Shown piece after piece: positions 53,414-62,233 of a stretch of DNA of 64,000 bases. This DNA is from Neobacillus soli NBRC 102451 (lineage in GTDB: Bacteria; Bacillota; Bacilli; Bacillales; Cytobacillaceae): the NCBI RefSeq assembly GCF_001591665.1, contig NZ_BCVI01000060.1, forward strand, positions 1 to 64,000, given 5' to 3'. Under the pieces are notes generated by a model. That model was not told where the DNA came from and made no database searches. It worked only from the letters and a program-made list of their open reading frames with translations. The position numbers and the translations under genes were made by a program. Within the stretch, counting starts at the first letter, position 1. Each line of letters opens with the position of its first letter.

Positions 53414-53599
53414 ATGCCAGTTGTTCAAATTACACTCGTGCAAGGCCGGGATAATGAAGTGATTGAAACTTGTATTAAAAATGTGGCCCGAACGGTTTCG
53501 GAAAGTTTAAATGCACCCATCGAATCTGTTCGTGTGATCGTAAATGAGGTTCCGGCAAATCGTTTTGCTGTCGGGACCAAACTAAAAAGCGAAAGATAA
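53414..53599 (+). CDS. 4-oxalocrotonate tautomerase
   Basis: The 61-residue tautomerase has the catalytic Pro directly after Met (MPVVQITLVQGRDNEVIE) and an Arg near position 11. ATG 53414 follows GGGGTGA; starting at 53396 would hide the Pro, so the shorter start is required for activity. It isomerises 4-oxalocrotonate before decarboxylation and lies 16 bases from the hydratase gene. Confidence 0.93.
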   Translation: MPVVQITLVQGRDNEVIETCIKNVARTVSESLNAPIESVRVIVNEVPANRFAVGTKLKSER

Positions 53600-53615
53600 A
53601 AAGGAGAGAGTTCAA

Positions 53616-54407
53616 GTGACTGTTCAATCTAGTAAAAAAACGGAAGAATTTGCTCTTCTTCTCCGCAAGGCGGAGCAAAAAAGAGAAGGAATATCCCCCC
53701 TGTCAGCTGACAATCCTGATTTAACCATTGATGAAGCGTATCAAATCCAGCTGATCAACATTCAGGAAAAGCTGAATCAAGGGCAAGTCATTACTGGGAA
53801 AAAAATCGGTCTTACCTCAAAGGCCATGCAGGATTTGCTTGGGGTAAACCAGCCTGATTACGGTCACCTTCTAAACGGCATGGAATTTGAAAATGATTCC
53901 GTTATTCCAGCAAATATCCTTTGTCAGCCTAAAATCGAGGCAGAAATTGCCTTTAAGCTGAAAAAGGATTTAACAGGGCCTAATATCACGTCTTTGGATG
54001 TGCTCTTGGCAACAGAATATATTGTTCCTGCTTTTGAAATTGTCGATAGTCGCGTCCAAGACTGGAAGATTACCATTGAGGACACCGTTGCCGATAATGC
54101 CTCTTCCGGCTTATATGTCGTTGGAGAACAAAAATTTGTAGTTTCAGAGGTAGATCTCGCCCAATTAGGGATGGGCTTATATAAAAACGGTAAATTGGTA
54201 AACACCGGTGTCGGTGCAGCAGCCCTTGGACATCCTGCCAATTGTGTTGCATGGCTTGCTACAAAATTAGCAGAATATGATATTCCATTAAAGGCTGGGG
54301 AAATCATCCTTTCTGGTGCCTTATCCGCAGCAATCTCCATTAACCATGGAGACCAATTCACAGCTCGATTCGCAGGGTTAGGAGAGGTATCAGTTAGCTT
54401 TAGTTAA
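53616..54407 (+). CDS. 2-oxopent-4-enoate (2-keto-4-pentenoate) hydratase
   Basis: The 263-residue protein of the hydratase/decarboxylase family has GKKIGLTSKAMQDLLGVNQPDYGHLL, the metal ligands in PKIEAEIAFKL and EIVDSR. The GKKIGLTSKAMQ form is more typical of DmpE/MhpD hydratases than of decarboxylases. It starts with GTG behind AAGGAG. It should hydrate 2-oxopent-4-enoate to 4-hydroxy-2-oxovalerate. It could form a complex with the decarboxylase encoded next. Confidence 0.88.
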   Translation: MTVQSSKKTEEFALLLRKAEQKREGISPLSADNPDLTIDEAYQIQLINIQEKLNQGQVITGKKIGLTSKAMQDLLGVNQPDYGHLLNGMEFENDSVIPANILCQPKIEAEIAFKLKKDLTGPNITSLDVLLATEYIVPAFEIVDSRVQDWKITIEDTVADNASSGLYVVGEQKFVVSEVDLAQLGMGLYKNGKLVNTGVGAAALGHPANCVAWLATKLAEYDIPLKAGEIILSGALSAAISINHGDQFTARFAGLGEVSVSFS

Positions 54408-54448
54408 GACGTGTTTGGATCATAAAAACTATTAATGAGGTGAAAACG

Positions 54449-55234
54449 GTGGAAGCAACAAAAATACATTCCCTTGCTGAATTTCTTCATCAAGCAGAAC
54501 TGGATAAAAGAGAAGTAACTAGAATTACCGCAGAAAATCCTGAGCTGACGGTAGAGGATGCATATAAAATCCAAGATGAAATCATCAAAATCAAACTGGA
54601 AGCAGGCCATAGCATTTTTGGCCCAAAAATGGGTCTGACAAGTGAAGCAAAAATGACCCAAATGAACGTTACAGAGCCGATCTTCGGGTATGTGTTTAAT
54701 TATATGAAAGTTCAAAACGGCGGCAGCATCTCTGTCAGCCAATTGATTCATCCGAAAGTAGAGGCGGAGCTGGCCTTTGTATTAAAGAAAGACTTAGAAG
54801 GAGAAAATTTATCGGTTGAAGACGTCTTAGATGCAACCGAGTACATTTTCCCTGCCTTAGAAATCATCGACAGCCGTTATGAAAACTTTAAGTTCACTCT
54901 TCCCGACGTAATTGCTGACAATACGTCCGCATCTAGAGTTGTTCTCGGGGACAGCTTACGTAAACCTGAGGATTTCCAATCCGATTTAGTCGGTGCAACC
55001 ATTTTCATTAACGGCGAAGCGAAAGCCTTCGGAACCAGTTGTGCTATTTTAGGGCACCCTGCACTGTCTATCTCTATGCTGGCAGCTATGCTCAGCCGGA
55101 AAGGAAAATCACTGAAAGCCGGTGAAATTATCCTAGCAGGTTCCCTTACCGAAGCTGTCCGTTTTAACGCAGGCGACTACATTTCCGTCAAATTTGACGG
55201 AATGAACGATGTTAGCTTCCATGTGGTAGAATAG
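54449..55234 (+). CDS. 4-oxalocrotonate decarboxylase
   Basis: The 261-residue paralog of the preceding hydratase has GPKMGLTSEAKMTQMNVTEPIFGYV, metal ligands in HPKVEAELAFVL and EIIDSRYENFKFTLPDVIADN, which fits DmpH/NbaG-type decarboxylases. GTG 54449 has good spacing from GAGGTGA; GTG 54440 overlaps that site. It should convert 2-oxohex-3-enedioate to 2-oxopent-4-enoate plus CO2. Confidence 0.87.
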   Translation: MEATKIHSLAEFLHQAELDKREVTRITAENPELTVEDAYKIQDEIIKIKLEAGHSIFGPKMGLTSEAKMTQMNVTEPIFGYVFNYMKVQNGGSISVSQLIHPKVEAELAFVLKKDLEGENLSVEDVLDATEYIFPALEIIDSRYENFKFTLPDVIADNTSASRVVLGDSLRKPEDFQSDLVGATIFINGEAKAFGTSCAILGHPALSISMLAAMLSRKGKSLKAGEIILAGSLTEAVRFNAGDYISVKFDGMNDVSFHVVE

Positions 55235-55245
55235 TTTCTTCTTAT

Positions 55246-55300
55246 AGACGGTATAACTAGTTAAGCTTTTCAAACTGGCTATACTGTCTTTATTTTATTT
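55246..55300 (+). terminator. Terminator after the decarboxylase gene
   Basis: GACGGTATA...TAGTT pairs with AAACT...TATACTGTC, followed by TTTATTTTATTT. A second perfect inverted repeat, ATTTTATTTGCGCA / TGCGCAAATAAAAT, lies directly after at 55292-55335. Confidence 0.65.
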
Positions 55301-55348
55301 GCGCAGGACTTACTGAGGTTTTGCGCAAATAAAATACAGATTAAAAAA

Positions 55349-55380
55349 GGCACAGCCAGCTGAAATTTGCTGGCTGTGCC
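55349..55380 (-). terminator. Terminator of the monooxygenase/FAD synthetase operon
   Basis: GGCACAGCCAGC / GCTGGCTGTGCC is a 12-bp perfect stem with TTTTTT on the minus strand. Confidence 0.85.
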
Positions 55381-55413
55381 ATTTAATACTCGGAGAGGCA
55401 GTCTCCTGAACAA

Positions 55414-55941
55414 TTAGGTCCAACCAAGAAGTGGAAGTGCCTGCTCTTGTTTTCCCTGTAAAATAAGTTCTCTAATTCTGGTGGAAGAAATCCTTTCTCC
55501 ATCCATACTGCGAACAGGATGAATGGTCGGGACTGCAAAATGCTGTTTTAATAATGTAACATCTCCCGTCCGTTTATGGCCGAAGCGAAAATCATCACCA
55601 ACAAAAATTCTTACAGGATTCAATAACGATAACTCTTCTATAAAGTCGTCGGCTGTTCGCTGCATATATTGTTGATTGAAATTGGCAAGAACGATATGAT
55701 TTACCCCTAAATCTTTCATCAGTTGAACCTTCTTTTCAGGCGTTGTCAATACTTGCGCCCCTTGAAAAAAAGAACGAGGGGAGCGATCAAATGTATAAAC
55801 AACACTCGGCACCCCTTCTAAATGGCTGTATTTTATCATCTCACGGAGCACAGCCTGATGTCCGCGATGCACACCATCGAAGGCACCAATAGCAACAACT
55901 GATCCAAGTAATTGGAGACTGTCAGTTTGATGGACTTTCAA
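55414..55941 (-). CDS. FAD synthetase (FMN adenylyltransferase domain only)
   Basis: This protein of about 175 residues corresponds to the N-terminal half of RibF: VAIGAFDGVHRGHQAVL (nucleotidyltransferase HxGH), FVGDDFRFGHKRTGD and ERISSTRIRELI. The C-terminal riboflavin kinase domain is absent. It follows the HpaB-like monooxygenase by a few bases, so it is a pathway-dedicated FAD supply. A TTG at 55941 has a GAGAGG site 7 bases upstream; the frame may also start at ATG 55959. In Geobacillus thermodenitrificans a RibF-like protein has the same role in anthranilate hydroxylation. Confidence 0.87.
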   Translation of the reverse strand: MKVHQTDSLQLLGSVVAIGAFDGVHRGHQAVLREMIKYSHLEGVPSVVYTFDRSPRSFFQGAQVLTTPEKKVQLMKDLGVNHIVLANFNQQYMQRTADDFIEELSLLNPVRIFVGDDFRFGHKRTGDVTLLKQHFAVPTIHPVRSMDGERISSTRIRELILQGKQEQALPLLGWT

Positions 55942-55967
55942 TGGATTACCTCTCTTCATGGTGTTTT

Positions 55968-57464
55968 TTACACATTTTGCACCTTGGTCTTATATTCCTC
56001 GGACATAAGCAGAGATTCTTCTAATGCCCGTTCCACAAGCGGATAGGATGGATTGTTTCTCTTATGCACATTATAGAACATTCCCATTTTACGGACAGGG
56101 TCGCCGGAATAATAACGTTCATATTGTAATAACCTTTGACCAAATGCCTCTCCGCATAAATCCCATGCCAATTTGAATAAACGGACTCGTTTTTCCGAAG
56201 AGACCCCTGAACGGCCGACATAATATTTCTCCATGTCCTCCATGATTTCCGGATTGACAAAATCCGCACCGCTTGGTGACATCAACAGGCCGCCTGCACC
56301 GATTGTCTGTAATATTTCAATGGCCCTTGGGTACATTTTGGGAAGTAATCCTCTAATTGTCTCCAGCGGCACAATATTTGGCAAAGCTTCTCCTTGGTCT
56401 GTCAGCGTATATTCATACTCGGCAATTCGCGCCAACGCCCGGATGGTCTCTACACTCTGAATCAGTTCAGATAATTGATTTTGTACATTCAAGAATCCAT
56501 CTACACCGATGGCATCTGCTACTGAACAGGCCACATCTGTTACAAAGGAAAGCTTGCACAAACCTCTGACGGCAGACTGATGGGCAGGCTGAAGGTTGGC
56601 ACCTGTTTTAGGATAAAGTAAATTTCCAGCTTCTACATTTTGATTAATAAATACTCGTTCCCATGGTACCAGGACATCATGAAATACTAAAATCGCATCC
56701 ATTTCCTCAAAACGTGAGGCTAATGGATGATCCCAAGTAGAACGTTTTCCATCTTGCATCTCTTCCCGGCAATAAATTCTCAATCCAGGAGTGTCAAGTG
56801 GAAGGGCAAACGAAATCGCATACTTGTCATCGCCCGGCTTAAATCCTGGATATGAATAAACGATTACTTCATCTGTAATAGGTGCAAGAGTTGCTAACAT
56901 TTTAGCACCGCGTACAATTAATCCCTCTTCCGTTTCTTTTACTACCCCAAGGTGAGAAAACTCATCATTTTGCTCAAATGAAGCTTTACTGCGGTCATTC
57001 TGCGGGTTTACGATAGCATGAGTCAAGAACAAGTCATTATCTCTAATATAGCGGTAATAGTTAATGATATTATCGCCATACCGTTCTCCATACTGACGGA
57101 AAAACCAATCATTTGTTGCCATGGATGTCACAACAATACTAAGGAAATCCGGTGTTCTGCCCATCAAACCAAAAGTAGATTCAGCCCATATTTCAAATAG
57201 CTGCCGGCGCGCTTTAAGATTTTCTCCATTTCTTGGAATAAGATATCCATTGTTCACCCGTTCGCCAGTTTCTTCACATATATGTGTAATTTTTTCTTGG
57301 TATTCAGGGTCATGCTGTAAATCAAACAACTTAGCAATCTCTTTAATTGGCTGTTTGAATACTGGATGGTTTACCACATCTGTGATTTTTTCACCGCGAA
57401 GCCAGACCTCTGGTGTACGTGATTTTAAAGCGTTAATATATTGTTCTCCTGTTCTAATCCCCAT
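55968..57464 (-). CDS. FADH2-dependent monooxygenase (HpaB family), probable anthranilate 3-monooxygenase
   Basis: This 498-residue acyl-CoA-dehydrogenase-fold hydroxylase of the HpaB/4-hydroxyphenylacetate 3-monooxygenase family has the flavin region THAIVNPQNDRSK and VPWERVFINQN. The C-terminal block is RIAEYEYTLT...TIGAGGLLMSPS. Context decides the substrate: next to an FAD synthetase and a flavin reductase, with a full 3-hydroxyanthranilate pathway in the window, it matches the anthranilate 3-hydroxylase system known from Geobacillus. 4-hydroxyphenylacetate remains a possible alternative, but no homoprotocatechuate genes are present. Confidence 0.85.
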   Translation of the reverse strand: MGIRTGEQYINALKSRTPEVWLRGEKITDVVNHPVFKQPIKEIAKLFDLQHDPEYQEKITHICEETGERVNNGYLIPRNGENLKARRQLFEIWAESTFGLMGRTPDFLSIVVTSMATNDWFFRQYGERYGDNIINYYRYIRDNDLFLTHAIVNPQNDRSKASFEQNDEFSHLGVVKETEEGLIVRGAKMLATLAPITDEVIVYSYPGFKPGDDKYAISFALPLDTPGLRIYCREEMQDGKRSTWDHPLASRFEEMDAILVFHDVLVPWERVFINQNVEAGNLLYPKTGANLQPAHQSAVRGLCKLSFVTDVACSVADAIGVDGFLNVQNQLSELIQSVETIRALARIAEYEYTLTDQGEALPNIVPLETIRGLLPKMYPRAIEILQTIGAGGLLMSPSGADFVNPEIMEDMEKYYVGRSGVSSEKRVRLFKLAWDLCGEAFGQRLLQYERYYSGDPVRKMGMFYNVHKRNNPSYPLVERALEESLLMSEEYKTKVQNV

Positions 57465-57608
57465 TCGTTATTACCTCCAAATTCCATAAAATTCGCCTAA
57501 ATATATCCCTTTTCGAAGTATTTGCGTTTTAATAATCCCTTAGACAATTCGATTAGTTTCTTCTGTCACGGGGCTGTTAGTAAGCGCAATCATAAGACCT
57601 AAAAATAA

Positions 57609-57631
57609 TGATAACGTTTACAAATTTGTAA
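57609..57631. promoter_or_regulatory. cre box overlapping a perfect palindrome before the monooxygenase
   Basis: TGATAACGTTTACA (57609-57622) fits the cre consensus TGWNANCGNTNWCA exactly. TTACAAATTTGTAA (57618-57631) is a perfect palindrome overlapping it and could bind an IclR or other regulator. Both are about 150 bases upstream of the monooxygenase start; nothing else in 57465-57777 was recognised. Confidence 0.5.
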
Positions 57632-57777
57632 TCTTTAAGTCCTTCAATCCTCCAATCTTTACTATTTGTTTATCACTATACTTAAAAAAACAATATATTT
57701 CGATCACAGGATTTAAAATAGTGAAATTTTTATGAAAATTTAGGGGGTTTTTTTAAAAAATTTATACATAAATGGAA

Positions 57778-58554
57778 TTATCTTTTTGCATATTTCTTAT
57801 TGGCACTTTTTAACTCAATGTAGCCCAATTCTCGGGAAATGGCTTTAGCAGTACTAACAACACTTTGAATAATGTGTTGGCGATGAAGCCCCTTCATATA
57901 GCTTATTGGACCAACTAAATTTACCGAAGCAATCGTTTCCCCTGAATAGGAGAAAACTGGAACAGCTATGGCATAAGTGCACGTATCATTTTCATTATCG
58001 CTTATCGCGTAACCTTGTTCCCGGACAGACTTCAGTTCCCTTTCAAGCAGCTTGACATCGGTAATGGTATTCGGACCTTGTCTTATTAATCCTTTTTCAA
58101 CTGTTTTTTGAAGATAAGCGTTATTATAAGCAAGTAATGCTTTGCCTGCACTTGTACAATAGGCAGGCCTTCTTGCACCGAGATACGTAGGAACAGAATC
58201 TAAATCTTTTGAAGTGATTCTTAAGACATGGACTACATCACCTTGATCAAACATGGAGATATGTGCTGTCCCTTTAAATATCATTATTAATTCCTTTACT
58301 AACGGCATGGCTTTATCATAAAAATCTTGCTGAAACATGACATTATTATTCCATTCAAGTACCTTCCAGCTTAGTCTGTACTTTTTGTCTACATCTTTCA
58401 TTAAAACCCCCTCCTTACAAAGGGTTGTGATAAGATGATGCGTTGTACTAGTGCTTAATCCCAGTTTTTCTGCAATCTCCGTATTTCCTAACACAGGTTC
58501 TTCCTGCGTAAAACAACTTAATATTTGACACGCTCTACTTACTGAAGTAATCAA
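57778..58554 (-). CDS. IclR-family regulator B
   Basis: The 258-residue IclR protein is closely related to regulator A along its whole length (helix-turn-helix LGNTEIAEKLGLSTSTTHHLITTLCKEGVL; effector segments YCTSAGKALLAYN and YAIAVPVFSYSGE). It has a short extra basic tail. A TTG start behind AAGGAGAG is used. It lies between the monooxygenase gene and the divergent flavin reductase copy 2, so it probably controls anthranilate hydroxylation. Confidence 0.88.
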   Translation of the reverse strand: MITSVSRACQILSCFTQEEPVLGNTEIAEKLGLSTSTTHHLITTLCKEGVLMKDVDKKYRLSWKVLEWNNNVMFQQDFYDKAMPLVKELIMIFKGTAHISMFDQGDVVHVLRITSKDLDSVPTYLGARRPAYCTSAGKALLAYNNAYLQKTVEKGLIRQGPNTITDVKLLERELKSVREQGYAISDNENDTCTYAIAVPVFSYSGETIASVNLVGPISYMKGLHRQHIIQSVVSTAKAISRELGYIELKSANKKYAKR

Positions 58555-58819
58555 ATTAACTCACTCTCCTTAATTCAAACCTTCTTTAAAATAAATAAGA
58601 GAAATTCAATGTTTCTGAAAATTCAAAATATGTACATAATTTTAATTATAAAATAGACTAACTCTTATCACAAATATTAAATAGTAGAAGCTTACATTTT
58701 TCCTTAACAAAAGAATTAATGAAATTTCATAATGTTGGATGTAGCGATTTAAAATTAAAAATATTCCGTTTATGATAGTAGAAATGCAATCCATTTCAAA
58801 AGAACAGGAGAATGAATAC

Positions 58820-59332
58820 ATGCAAAGAGAAACGAATCAAGATTTATTTAAACAAATTATGGGAGACTACCCGACTGGAGTAACAATCGTTACAACGATA
58901 AAAGAGGATGGAACACCAGTAGGGCTGACAGTAAATTCATTTGCTTCTGTTTCGCTTGATCCACTATTGGTTCTATGGTCTATCGATCACAGATCTTCTT
59001 TACTTGAAGATTTTAAAGAAAGTGGGAAATTTGCTGTTCATGTATTGGCAGAAGAACAGGTAGAACCTTGTAAAACTTTTGCTACTAAACATCATGACCG
59101 TTTTAGTACTTGCAATTGGAAGTTTTCGAGCAATGGATTGCCAATTATTGATAGTGTTCTTGGTGTATTTGAATGTAAAACATTTAAAGCCATTGAAGCA
59201 GGCGATCATACAGTATTCATTGGAGAAGTGACAGCCCTTCAAATCAATAAAGAGAAAGATCCAATGCTGTATCACCGTAGAACTTTCGGCCCTATTCCCA
59301 AAGAGTTTTATCGTCCAAAACAGTCTGTGTAG
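58820..59332 (+). CDS. Flavin reductase (HpaC-like), copy 2
   Basis: The 170-residue paralog of the reductase at 49798 has YPTGVTIVTTIKEDGTPVGLT and GDHTVFIGEV. ATG 58820 follows ACAGGAG and gives exactly the length of copy 1; the longer frame from 58772 is not supported. It is the nearest reductase to the HpaB-like monooxygenase and probably supplies its FADH2. Confidence 0.9.
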   Translation: MQRETNQDLFKQIMGDYPTGVTIVTTIKEDGTPVGLTVNSFASVSLDPLLVLWSIDHRSSLLEDFKESGKFAVHVLAEEQVEPCKTFATKHHDRFSTCNWKFSSNGLPIIDSVLGVFECKTFKAIEAGDHTVFIGEVTALQINKEKDPMLYHRRTFGPIPKEFYRPKQSV

Positions 59333-59413
59333 TGGATGTTTATTTAAGAACGCCCACATACATGCATATATAATAAAAGAAAATGAATACTCCCCATTTT
59401 TTATTATAGAAAA

Positions 59414-59445
59414 AAGCCAACTACTTACATATAGGTCGTTGGCTT
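59414..59445 (-). terminator. Terminator of the aldolase operon (bidirectional)
   Basis: AAGCCAAC / GTTGGCTT with T-rich flanks on both strands lies between the convergent flavin reductase and aldolase genes. Confidence 0.75.
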
Positions 59446-59462
59446 CTCTTTTCTTCTATTTA

Positions 59463-60488
59463 TTACCGTACCGCTTCGGCCTTTACTTTAGCAATTTCTG
59501 CAGCTACATCAACAATCATATCTTCCTGACCGCCGACTACCTTGCGGTTGCCTAGTTCTACTAAAATATCCCGTGAATCAATACCGAATTTAGCTGCTGC
59601 CCGTTTCGCATGAAGCGCAAAGCTTGAATAGACACCTGCATACCCAAGAACAAGACCATCCCTAGTAATCTCCTGTGGTGTTTCTAAAATCGGAGCAACA
59701 ATTTCTTCGGCTACATCCATCATTTTATAAACATCGATTCCTGTTTGAATTCCCATCCGATCCAGCACAGCAGTAAGTACTTCCGTTTGCGTATTACCTG
59801 CTCCGGCACCTAAACAGCGGACACTTCCATCGATGCGTGTTGCTCCTTCTTCAATAGCAACTAATGAATTCGCCATTGCAAGAGACAAGTTATTATGGCC
59901 GTGAAAGCCAATATTAATTCCTAAACTTTGTTTCAAGGCACGAATCCGCTCGCGGACCTGATTAGGAAGTAATGCTCCTGCGGAATCCACGACATACACC
60001 GTATCAGCACCATAGCTTTCCATTAATTGGGCTTGTTCTACAAGCTTATCAACCGGTGCCATATGGGACATCATCAAAAATCCGACTGTTTCCATTCCTA
60101 GTTCTTTTGCCGCTGCGATATGTTGTGGAGCAACATCTGCTTCTGTCACATGGGTGGCAATCCGTGCCATTTTGGCGCCTAAGTTGGCAGCTTCTTTTAA
60201 TTCCTTAACCGTACCAATACCTGGTATTAAAAGAACAGCAATTTTAGCCTTGTCAGCAACCGAAACAGCTGCTTCGATTAATTCCATTTCATTAGTTCTA
60301 GAAAGACCATATTGTAAGGAGGAGCCTGATAAGCCATCGCCATGTGCAACCTCGATATAAGGAACTCCTGCATCATTTAATCCTTTTGCTACTTTTAGTA
60401 CTTGCTCAACAGTAAATTGGTGGGCAATTGCATGACTACCATCACGTAATGCTACTTCTGTGATATAAATATCCCGGGCGTTTGTCAT
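59463..60488 (-). CDS. dmpG: 4-hydroxy-2-oxovalerate aldolase
   Basis: This 341-residue class II aldolase of the DmpG/BphI type has ITEVALRDGSHAIAHQFT with the metal Asp and catalytic residues, VAHGDGLSGSS, and the metal His pair in GFHGHNNLSLAMANS. It splits 4-hydroxy-2-oxovalerate to pyruvate and acetaldehyde, and works in a channelling complex with the acetaldehyde dehydrogenase encoded 17 bases upstream. Confidence 0.95.
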   Translation of the reverse strand: MTNARDIYITEVALRDGSHAIAHQFTVEQVLKVAKGLNDAGVPYIEVAHGDGLSGSSLQYGLSRTNEMELIEAAVSVADKAKIAVLLIPGIGTVKELKEAANLGAKMARIATHVTEADVAPQHIAAAKELGMETVGFLMMSHMAPVDKLVEQAQLMESYGADTVYVVDSAGALLPNQVRERIRALKQSLGINIGFHGHNNLSLAMANSLVAIEEGATRIDGSVRCLGAGAGNTQTEVLTAVLDRMGIQTGIDVYKMMDVAEEIVAPILETPQEITRDGLVLGYAGVYSSFALHAKRAAAKFGIDSRDILVELGNRKVVGGQEDMIVDVAAEIAKVKAEAVR

Positions 60489-60504
60489 TTGGTAAGACTC
60501 CTTT

Positions 60505-61395
60505 CTATTTAACTAGCTGATAAGTTAATTGATTTTTCGCAAATTCTTCGGCTACCTTAACTCCTGCTGCTGTCATAATATCAAGGTTTCCAGAGTATTT
60601 AGGCAAGTAGTCTCCAGCCCCTTCGACTTGGATAAAGATGGTCACTTTATTTCCATCGAATATAGGCTCTGTACGCAGTCTGTATCCAGACACATAGGAT
60701 TGAACCGCTTTTTCCATTTCTTTAATGGATTGCGTAATTTTTGCTTCATCCATCGTTCCCTCTTCTACAAGGGCATAGACGGTATCCCGCATCAAAATTG
60801 GTGGTTCTGCCGGGTTCAAGATGATGATGGCTTTCCCTTTTTTCGCGCCGCCAACTTCTACAATTCCTCTTGAAGTGGTTTCCGTAAATTCATCGATATT
60901 CGCACGTGTTCCTGGGCCTGCACTTTTGCTTGAAATGGTCGCGACTATTTCAGCATATTCCACAGGGCTGACACGATTTATCGCATGAACCATCGGAATG
61001 GTTGCCTGACCACCGCAGGTAATCAAGTTAATATTTGCTTCTTCGATATTCGATCCCATATTAACGGATGGAACAACAAATGGCCCGCGGGCCGCCGGCG
61101 TCATATCGATGGCTTTAATTCCAGCCTCTTTTAACATTTTGGCATGGCGGACATGAGCTTTTGCTGAGGTAGCATCAAACACGATATCCGCTAAGTCTGA
61201 ATGGTTTTCCAGAAATCCTTGCAGACCTGTATCGATTGTTAAATACCCTAATTCTCTTGCACGTCGCAAACCATCCGACTCTGAATCAATCCCAATTACA
61301 GCGGTAAGCTCTAATACATCAGAGCGTCCAAGCTTTATCATGAGATCGGTTCCAATATTTCCTGAACCTAAAATAGCAACTTTTACTTTTGACAA
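60505..61395 (-). CDS. dmpF: Acetaldehyde dehydrogenase (acetylating)
   Basis: The 296-residue DmpF/BphJ enzyme has KVAILGSGNIGTDLM, DMTPAARGPFVVPSVN and the catalytic Cys in NLITCGGQATIPM. It makes acetyl-CoA from the aldolase product. A TTG at 61395 is chosen as start because AAGGAGGAG lies 6 bases upstream; the longer frame to 61419 would contain its own binding site as codons. It is part of the regulator-dehydrogenase-aldolase operon. Confidence 0.94.
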   Translation of the reverse strand: MSKVKVAILGSGNIGTDLMIKLGRSDVLELTAVIGIDSESDGLRRARELGYLTIDTGLQGFLENHSDLADIVFDATSAKAHVRHAKMLKEAGIKAIDMTPAARGPFVVPSVNMGSNIEEANINLITCGGQATIPMVHAINRVSPVEYAEIVATISSKSAGPGTRANIDEFTETTSRGIVEVGGAKKGKAIIILNPAEPPILMRDTVYALVEEGTMDEAKITQSIKEMEKAVQSYVSGYRLRTEPIFDGNKVTIFIQVEGAGDYLPKYSGNLDIMTAAGVKVAEEFAKNQLTYQLVK

Positions 61396-61440
61396 AATTT
61401 TCTCCTCCTTTATATGCAATCTATTTTTTTGTATCCAAGC

Positions 61441-62220
61441 CTACACATGTGATGGTTTGGTTTTGTAACCCATGGTCTGTGAAATACTTGCAGCTGCTAG
61501 TTGAATTTGCTTACTGACTTCAGAAAGTCTCAGGTTATCCATTCTTACTTTAGGAGCTGCACAGCTAATCGCCGCTATCACCTGACCATGATGATCAAAT
61601 ACCGGTGCAGCTACACACTTGAGTCCTAATTCAATTTCTTCATCATCAATGGAATAGCCCTGTTCTCGAATAAGAAGTAAATGTTTTTTCAACTTTTCTT
61701 TATCGGTTATCGTGTACTCTGTATATGATTCCAAATCAGAGTTTGAGAGAAGCCTTTCTATTTCTTCTTCCTCTTGAAAAGCTAGAATCGCCTTTCCTAC
61801 CCCGGTACAATGAATCGGAGCACGCTTTCCAACTTGAGAGTAAATTCTTAATGCCCGTGGACCATCTAACTTTTCAATGTAAATGACTTCCCCCCGTTCA
61901 AAGACAACTAGGTGAACGGTTTCCTTTAGTTCATCTACAAGTTCCTTAATAATCGGGCGGGCAATTTTTCCAAGATCAAATTGATGACTAACCCTGTTTC
62001 CAAGTTCAAATAGCTTCAGGCCAAGCCTATATTTCAAATCATCCTTGTTTTGCTGCAAATATCCTCGATATTCAAGGGTCTTGATAAGACCGTGTACGGT
62101 ACTTTTGGACAATCCTAGTTTAACGCTTATGTCCTTTACACTTAGTTCCTGATCGAAGTCCAAAAATAATTCGAGGATGTCTGCTGCTCGTTCTATAGAT
62201 TGGATTAGGCGTTCAGCCAT
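61441..62220 (-). CDS. IclR-family regulator C
   Basis: The 259-residue IclR protein has LSVKDISVKLGLSKSTVHGLIKTLEYRGYL and effector motifs HCTGVGKAILAF and GYSIDDEEIELGLKCVAAPVF. ATG 62220 follows GGAGGGG. It is the first gene of the operon with the aldolase and acetaldehyde dehydrogenase. The palindrome just upstream recurs before the tautomerase operon, so it may coordinate the two halves of the lower pathway. Confidence 0.88.
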   Translation of the reverse strand: MAERLIQSIERAADILELFLDFDQELSVKDISVKLGLSKSTVHGLIKTLEYRGYLQQNKDDLKYRLGLKLFELGNRVSHQFDLGKIARPIIKELVDELKETVHLVVFERGEVIYIEKLDGPRALRIYSQVGKRAPIHCTGVGKAILAFQEEEEIERLLSNSDLESYTEYTITDKEKLKKHLLLIREQGYSIDDEEIELGLKCVAAPVFDHHGQVIAAISCAAPKVRMDNLRLSEVSKQIQLAAASISQTMGYKTKPSHV

Positions 62221-62233
62221 TTTTTCCCCCTCC

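Noticed and set aside
55968..57464. 4-hydroxyphenylacetate 3-monooxygenase as final assignment
   Set aside because: The family is right, but no homoprotocatechuate dioxygenase or other hpa genes are present while a full 3-hydroxyanthranilate pathway is.
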